DNA of 64,000 bases from Linyphia triangularis (Eukaryota; Arthropoda; Arachnida; Araneae; Linyphiidae), in NCBI GenBank assembly GCA_963978545.1, contig OZ021727.1, forward strand, positions 16,318,743 to 16,382,742, in the 5' to 3' direction. Under the pieces are notes generated by a model that made no database searches, had not been told where the DNA came from, and worked only from the letters and a program-made list of their open reading frames with translations. Both the position numbers and the translations under genes were made by a program. Numbering within the stretch: the stretch's first letter is position 1; the number at the start of each line of letters is the position of its first letter. Below are positions 57,384 through 64,000 of this stretch, one piece after another.

Positions 57384-57428
57384 TTCTCAGCTCGATGATG
57401 GCATTAGCCAGGTCACCTGCTGATTGAT
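57384..57428 (-). other. 5' UTR exon portion of the galactosyltransferase with 3' splice site
   Basis: On the - strand a pyrimidine tract ending TTTTACAG (about 57429-57440) precedes 45 nt of leader and the ATG. This is a good acceptor, implying a non-coding first exon further right. That exon was not found. Confidence 0.55.
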
Positions 57429-57440
57429 CTGTAAAAGAGA

Positions 57441-58850
57441 AAAAATTAGTTTCTTGAAATTAGTTTTTTTTTAAAAAGTTTCTTATTGATTTTTAAAAAG
57501 GTTTTCAAACTATTCAGTGGTTTAAGGGCAAGCGTTTTTTCTGAATAAAGCCCCAAAAAGAAAAGCGCTCAAAGAAACATGGGAATTATGAAACAATAAT
57601 AATTTACAGTAATACAATTATCTAATGCCTAATATCATCAATCTCAAATGAGGGAAGTTTGATGGGCCTGAGGGTCGCACATGGGATTGCCGTGGACGGC
57701 GCAATAGTCCCATTCATGAAAGATCCCCCCCCCCCCCCTCTCGTGTGCTTTCTTTTCTTAATCCACAGGACTGACGACACTTGTACATTCTTTCTTTTGT
57801 TAAAGGGCGAGATGGGAAAGTGCATACACTAAAATTCAAAGAGTAATTGTATGTTTTAAATCTATTTGATAAGAGGAAATGAGCAATTGTTATTGGTTAT
57901 TGGAAATGTTTGATCAGAACCGTAGAAAGAAAAAACATTTAAAATGATCATTGGCTTGTTGACCAAACCATTTGGATTTTTACTAACTAAACGTGTAGTG
58001 AGCTCCTTCATAATATACAAAATTATTCTGCAATTGTTTTTTAAGGAATCGAATAATGCAGATCGTGTCATGACTATGTAAGCCAACTGTAAATTTATTG
58101 TTGCTTAAAGTACTGAGGACTCGTCCACATAAAAAGAATGATTTTGAGACATGAAAACTTTTATTTTATTACAATGGTTAAATTTATCACGTCTTTAAAT
58201 CATTTTACCTCAATCCAAATAAAATCATGTAACAAACTGCAGATTTCTTGAACCGTAAATTATCAAATGGAATTAATTAATAGTGTATATTCTTGTACAC
58301 TTCCCGTAGTAAGGCGAGATTCCTAAAAATGTACTATGCATATTAATATAGTGTAAATTAAAATTCAAGATAATAAAATTTTTAAAAAGTATGACGAAAA
58401 TGGTGAGTGGATGTTTGCTTTTTCTTAGTCGCCATCACTGGTTATTTCTTTTTATGTGTTAATTCAATCTGATATGATGTCAATGAAGAATTATAAAAAT
58501 TAAATTTATTTTCATATTCGTGTTTATTATTTGATATATAGACAGGCATGATAAAAAGTTTAATTATCAATAAGCAGTATACGTTTTTAAATCCTAAAAA
58601 TTATGGACTTCTACAGAGTTAGTGAAGGGATAATTACATATTGCATTTTTTCTGTAAATACAGATAATGAAGTTTTATACAAATGAGTCCTTCGGATTTG
58701 ATTTTAAAACAATATACCACAGATATTCCATCCATTTAAAATTTTATTTTATTAGTTTAAAGTTATTTGCTGTTGAAAGGGGAGAAATCTGTAGTAATTT
58801 GTCATCGTAACTGTTGAAATGCTGAGCATAAAGTGCAAACAATACATCAA
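57441..58850. other. Upstream of the galactosyltransferase, no gene seen
   Basis: Should contain the gene's non-coding first exon(s) and promoter, not identified. A C-run of about 15 nt lies at about 57726. Confidence 0.45.
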
Positions 58851-58851
58851 T

Positions 58852-59180
58852 CTAAATTATTCTGTTATAATGTTTTTGTTTAATGTAACATTCTTGTTGT
58901 ACAACTTAAATTTTCATCAATTTAGGCTGCACTTTTTTTAATATTTTGTGACATGCTTTTACACTTAGTTGAACCTCAAATGAAATTTCTCCAATTAAAA
59001 GTTGAATGACAATGTTAAAATGCGTTCTAAATTATTCTGTTTTAATGTTTAACGTAGCATTCAAATTGTACAACTTAGTTTTTCGACAATTTTAGCTGCA
59101 CTTTTTTAATAGTTTTCTACATGTTTTTACACTTAGTTGAACCTCAAGTGAAATTTCACCAATTCAAAGTTGAATGACAA
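58852..59180. repeat. Imperfect tandem duplication of about 170 bp
   Basis: 'TAAATTATTCTGTT', 'TGTACAACTTA', 'GCTGCACTTTTTT', 'TTTTACACTTAGTTGAACCT' and 'AGTTGAATGACAATG' occur in the same order in 58852-59013 and 59027-59180. Confidence 0.85.
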
Positions 59181-61183
59181 TGCAAAATAATTAAAACAAT
59201 ACAAATAAAATATCCAAATTTTATATTTAACATTAAAACCATAGGTTTAAAAATAAAAATAATGACGAAAGTCGTCGATCAGTAACTTGGCGAAAAAGGT
59301 AAAGGGTCAAAGTAAATTAAAATAGATAAGGTTTAAAAAGCGTCAAAAAATGAAAAGAGATTTGAATGAGGATTTTTTCTAATTGCAATTTTACAATTGC
59401 GCTGTTAAAATATTTAAATCAGTAGTTCTTAAAAGCAGGACACACAATTAAAATGTATGATGAAAAGTAAAATTAGTTTAACATAAATGAATGGCAAAAC
59501 TGTTTAAATAAAACGCGGATGTACAAGTTCTAGTTAGCAGTTTCAATTGGTAAAAACTAAGGATAAAAGAACTGAATAATAAATTTAGTATGCTTTGGGG
59601 TAAAACTATATCAATTTATTGATCTGTTTCACAAGTAATACAAGACAGTCGACGCGTGGAAGCAGGTATTCGAAAAATCACCCAAGGTGGTGAATGTGTA
59701 ATTGACGCTATTTTTATTTCATATTTTTTTAATAAAGTATTTAGTTATGTCAGAAGTTAAAAAAAGATTACATTTGAATTCATAGGTGCATCACAGTAAA
59801 AGACTTAAAGTTAAAAATGATACTAGTGCTCCCAAATTCATATAAAACATATAGGTGCTCTGGTTGATGGATGTTTCTTCTATTAATGGGGTTAATGCAT
59901 GTGAATCTAGTACGATTGCTGAAGTATTATCTTCCAACAAGATAAATCAGTCTGGACCAGATGATTGATAGATATCATAGCCGTATGAGAAAATAATTTG
60001 ATTTAAAAATTTTAAAGCTTACTTAAGATCCAGAATTTTCGAATTTCAGTGTAAAAATTTTTTTAAAGGGGGGGGGGGGGATCAATTGTGCATTTCTTGC
60101 CAAACTTTTAAAAAATAAGTTCCGACGACCCTGAAATGTACTTATACATACCTTTTTAGTTTAGACGGTTGAATAGTGGAACAGAATCACTTTATTATCA
60201 CCTCATATTTCATTGAACGACTTCTATTATAGTTTTTAAATCCGATACAAGTTCTGGGGACATATTTAGTTAATTAAAGTGACAAAATGATTACTTCCTA
60301 CAAATTTTTCCTAATACGCTCCCAATATTATTATTATTATATATTTTTTTATGACTAATGCTGCAATCGAAAATGATTTAAGATAGAACAAAGTTTATTA
60401 TAAAGAAATATGTATATGAGTTTGGAAATCTTTTTATTTTGGTAAGTTGGCTAACTGTTACTGCCACGAAGGGAAATAACGTATTTTAAATTCAAAAACA
60501 TACATTGTGTTGTTTCCTTCAACCGGAAAACAATCTCGAGTTTATTTCCTTCTTCCAAGTGTTTGTCACATCGAAAATGTGTTGTACTTGTGTCAAGTGG
60601 ATTAATTGTTATTAGTATTTATCAATCTAACGATCGCATGCTTTGAATGTTCAGTGTTCCAATGGTTTAAACCATTTTACTCCGGAACATGAAAGTAAGA
60701 GTAACACTCGAAAAATGGTTGGTCGGATTATTTAAATAAATCTCTACATACACCTAGTCCATAAGTATTCAAACTATTACAAATCAGAAATTAAAAAAAA
60801 AAAAATGTCCAAATTTGAAAATCAAATTTTTATATTATTGTGTTTGGAAAACGAAATCTATAAACATGAGAACTTCAAAAATATATCAATACGTGGGTGG
60901 TTATAAATTGTATCAACCAATCTAACAGATGAAGAAGAAAAAGTCGTCTGAACCCCCCCCCCACCCCTTCTTCCATCTTTTCCTCCTCCTAAATACCAAA
61001 ACTTACAGGTGGAAAAAAAAATTATTTTGAAAAAGAAAAGCAAAAGGCTTTGAATGATTTTCAGGAAAATTATTTGGCAATCAAAAATATTTCAGACACA
61101 AAAATATAAATGTAAACTTGTTTAACATTCGGGCTTAAGTAAAATTGCTACATTATAAAATATAAATGTATATTAACTTCATG
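59181..61183. other. Intergenic, nothing recognised
   Basis: AT-rich DNA with a G-run at about 60067 and a C-run at about 60953. No gene or terminal repeats identified. Confidence 0.5.
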
Positions 61184-61191
61184 CTTGAGAA

Positions 61192-61761
61192 TAGGCTTGG
61201 GCGATGTATCGATACATCGTCTAAAACCGGTGTGAAATCAACATCGTCAAACCGGTGTTACTATTTTCCCTAAACCGATACATCGCGATCTTTTTTGACG
61301 AGAGAGCGATACACTCATTGCCTAGCACTTCAAGGACGAAGAACCGATGATGCCACGATTCATGCGCGGTGTTTCTAAAATACTATAGAAACGTATTGGA
61401 ACCGTCGACACCTCGCCGTTTGAGACACGATTCTTCACCAGATCGTAGTAATCCTCCCTGCATATGCGCGGTGTATCCAAGACTGCATAGAAACGTAGTG
61501 TAACAGCTACACCGCGCCGTTTGAGACGATTTATATTTTCTTTTGCTGTATCGGCATCATGGTAATCGTATCCGGTATGTGCGATGTTTCCATGATTGAA
61601 TAGAAACAAAACGCCACAGATGGCATTGCGCACTTAATCACTTATTACATGTTGCATTCGCTTTTGCATCCCCTGCTTTTGAAATTTAAAATAAAGTTGG
61701 AAAAAAGTGCACATTTCAAGGGGAAAAAAGACATGTTGAAATTATGATTCAATGTTACGAT

Positions 61762-61803
<42 letters not shown>

Positions 61804-63083
61804 TAGGTCTCGCGTTTATTTCCTGTTTCGTTTTTACAGTTGAGTATTGAAATTACGAGGTGGTTTTCAGGCACCAGTTAGTCTAGTAATATTGGAGATC
61901 CGATAAAAGAAGTATTCCTTTTATTGTTTGAACATTTTTTTTTGTTGTCTCAACTCATAAAAAACGTTTTGATTTTTATTTAATTTGTCATCAGATAAAA
62001 GACCTTGATATTCTATTTTTGGAATTCAATTGAGTATTTCCTAAACTTTTTGTGTTTCATTTTTGATTTTTTTTCTCTAACTTGGAAGAAATAAAATATT
62101 ACATTTTTGTATTTTTAAATCTTTTACATTAACTTCAGGATTTTTTTATCTAACATTCTTACCCTTTGAAAGCTTTGAATTATTTATTAACTCAAGGGGA
62201 TTGCGGTACTCTTGCGTGGTAATTTATGTCTAGTTCTTACCCAGTTAAAATAATCAGGTTGTTTATTACTATGATGGTTTGTTATATCTGCCAAAGTCAG
62301 TATGAACTAGCGCATGGATGGATACTAGTTGTTTCTCTAGTTGATTGCTTAAATACTTATAAACGATTTTTCCCCCATTTACGTTGAAGGATTTTTTCTT
62401 CTGACTCGTAAGTAAATAAATGTTTTATAGTTTTTTTTTCAGTTTGTACGATTTGAATAAAGTTTATTTCCATAAGATTAATTACTCAATCCAACTTTGC
62501 TTCTTAAAAATGCTGAAATGCAGATTTTTTTGGCACAAAATAAAGATCATTAGAATTTTAAATGTTATGCATTAATTTTATTTTTATTGTTTAATAGTTA
62601 TATTGTATATAGTAAGTAATACAATATTCATTATAAAGTATGTTTTTGATTTAATAATTAAGAATATCCAAAAACTAAAGAAACATGTGCACCGCCAGGA
62701 AGTGCACTTGTCCTCCCCCCCCCCCCCCTCTCCTCTCCTTCCGTGGATAACAACAAAGTAAAATTTCATTAAGATAGAGAAATTGAAAAATCCGGACTAA
62801 ACCAAAAAAAATAACTAGCTTATAACCCTTGGGTGCTTTGTGTATTCCTCTGAAAGTAATTCGGTCGCTGCTCATGTTATTTAAAATAAACTTCCATACA
62901 TGAATTCAATAAAATGTTGCAAAGCTAAGTAAGCATAACTTTCGGCTACATAGCGTGTTATGAAAACGTTGTTTTATAGTATTTTGTAAAAAATATATAG
63001 TTAACATCGTGATGTATCGTGACATCGCGATGTTTGCTTCCCGATATATCGCGATGGAGAAATGTTAACATCGCCCAAGCCTA
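61192..63083. mobile_element. hAT non-autonomous element with perfect 8-bp duplication
   Basis: Ends TAGGCTTGGGCGATGT and ACATCGCCCAAGCCTA are a perfect 16-bp inverted repeat. They are flanked by CTTGAGAA at 61184-61191 and 63084-63091. Sub-terminal regions are dense in short palindromes (GATGTATCGATACATC, ATCGCGAT). No transposase: 1892 bp of non-coding sequence with a minisatellite and a ~38-nt T-run (61765-61802). Confidence 0.92.
61340..61620. repeat. About 107-bp minisatellite, 2.5 units, inside the hAT element
   Basis: 'ATGCGCGGTGTTTC', 'ATAGAAACGTA', 'CGCCGTTTGAGACACG' recur from about 61361, 61464 and 61578. GC-richer than its surroundings. Confidence 0.75.
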
Positions 63084-63308
63084 CTTGAGAACATGCATGG
63101 GGATTAATTTTTTAAAGTGTTGTGTTATTATTAAGTAGACTAAAGAATTAAAAGAATGAATACCATTAGATCATAGTTGTACAGATACTCCTTACCAAAA
63201 TTGAAACAACTCGAAATCAGTTTTTACCTTGCACTTATATTCATCAAAATGGTGGTTATGTTAAAAAAGGAAAAGTCATCGAAATTGTTAATTAATATTC
63301 CATCCTTA

Positions 63309-63570
63309 TCATATTTGGCACGACAGCCCAAGGTGGGCCAAGGCCTTCTGTGCAAGATTTCTACAGGACAACCCATTTTTCGACCTAGTCTGCCAGTCCT
63401 TCCCTCCGATTACTTTAAAATCCGATACAATTGAATCGAGCTATCACAGCTTTGGCCTTCTTTTCCTACTCGTGAAAGACCTTGCGATAAAAATATCTTC
63501 TTTGCTGGATTATTTTCATCCATTCTAGCAATATGAGAAGCCCAGTTCAAACATTTCATGCATTTTCATA
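63309..63570 (-). pseudogene. LINE ORF2 C-terminal remnant
   Basis: On the - strand 'NWASHIARMDENNPAKKIFL' is followed, after a frameshift, by 'DFKVIGGKDWQTRSKN' and 'NLAQKALAHLGLSCQI' with a stop at 63309. The GHIARM-like motif, then a W-containing helix and a short basic tail are the usual C-terminal end of non-LTR retrotransposon reverse-transcriptase proteins (Jockey/CR1 style). Truncated and frameshifted. Confidence 0.7.
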
Positions 63571-64000
63571 GATATTTTTCTCTTAAAAGGCTACTAAATG
63601 GTCCATGTTAATTCTGTCAAGAAATGTCATTCAAACAATATAATTACATCATCACCAGTTTTCTAAGAATAACAACTCATGATTCTTGACATGTAACGGC
63701 ACACATGACTCGAACACATAAGATATTTTCCACCTCGAAGCTTAAACACATCCAACCAGAATAAAAATCTGACGACTTAATCGAGCATGCGACCTGTCCT
63801 TTGGCCAAAAAGCACACTTTCTTCCTATGTATAAACCTCCGGTTTCTAATTAAAAATAAAAGAAGCCCTCGGTCACCACAAAACACACTTTCATCATTCA
63901 CCAAAACACTTCCTCGTATTGGATATGTAGGCCACGATGGATCCCGAGGATACAGGTTTTGCACATGGCCAAGGATATTCCCCGTGACATTTGTGCGTAC
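63571..64000. other. Right edge, unassigned
   Basis: A 95-codon - strand frame (63964-63677) starting MQNLYPRDPSWPTYP has more balanced composition than surrounding DNA, but I recognise no family. It may belong to a repeat extending beyond the window. Confidence 0.3.

Noticed and set aside
60067..62730. Poly-G/poly-C tracts as G-quadruplex regulators
   Set aside because: Several homopolymer runs exist (60067, 60953, 62716) but none is positioned at a gene, and run lengths are prone to assembly error.

Overview
The window is nuclear DNA of an animal, most likely an arthropod. It is very AT-rich, has long introns with GT-AG junctions, AATAAA signals, tRNA-derived SINEs, and hAT, mariner, piggyBac-like and Helitron elements. 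The chromatin gene has the two-PHD-finger form I associate with insect Acf1, and the many small exons and repeat load would suit a chelicerate such as a spider. That last step is a guess.

Two host genes are well supported. (1) A complete Acf1/BAZ1A orthologue on the + strand (4159-49535): 26 coding exons that join in phase into a 1471-residue protein with WAC, DDT, WHIM/WSD, two PHD fingers and a bromodomain. This is the large subunit of the ISWI remodellers ACF and CHRAC. Its 3' UTR ends near 50.5 kb. (2) A single-coding-exon beta-1,3-galactosyltransferase (GT31, 402 residues) on the - strand (57383-56175), tail to tail with Acf1. A Golgi enzyme and a nuclear remodeller share no evident pathway; they are simply neighbours.

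Almost everything else is mobile DNA. 1-1.5 kb is the 3' part of a broken hAT (ZBED-like) transposase. 2.5-2.8 kb is a GC-rich piggyBac-type MITE. The Acf1 introns hold repeated short families (called A, B, B2, C, D and E here) that share CAGGG termini and, where readable, have 5-6 bp target duplications. They are inserted into one another up to three deep. Intron 17 carries a 4.1-kb element containing a Helitron and a deleted mariner. Intron 18 carries a B2 element split by an A element and by a 2.85-kb transposon with a decayed DDE-like transposase of a superfamily I cannot name. Two hAT elements with perfect 8-bp target duplications lie in intron 9 and at 61.2-63.1 kb. A LINE ORF2 remnant is near the right edge.

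The observations most worth following are: a candidate alternative promoter and first exon in Acf1 intron 2 (CCAAT box, two E2F-like sites, and an ATG exon whose donor phase fits exon 3), which would give an Acf1 without the WAC domain; a 29-bp foldback hairpin in intron 10; duplicated copies of the exon 25 acceptor region; and the layered insertions, which allow relative dating of the families.
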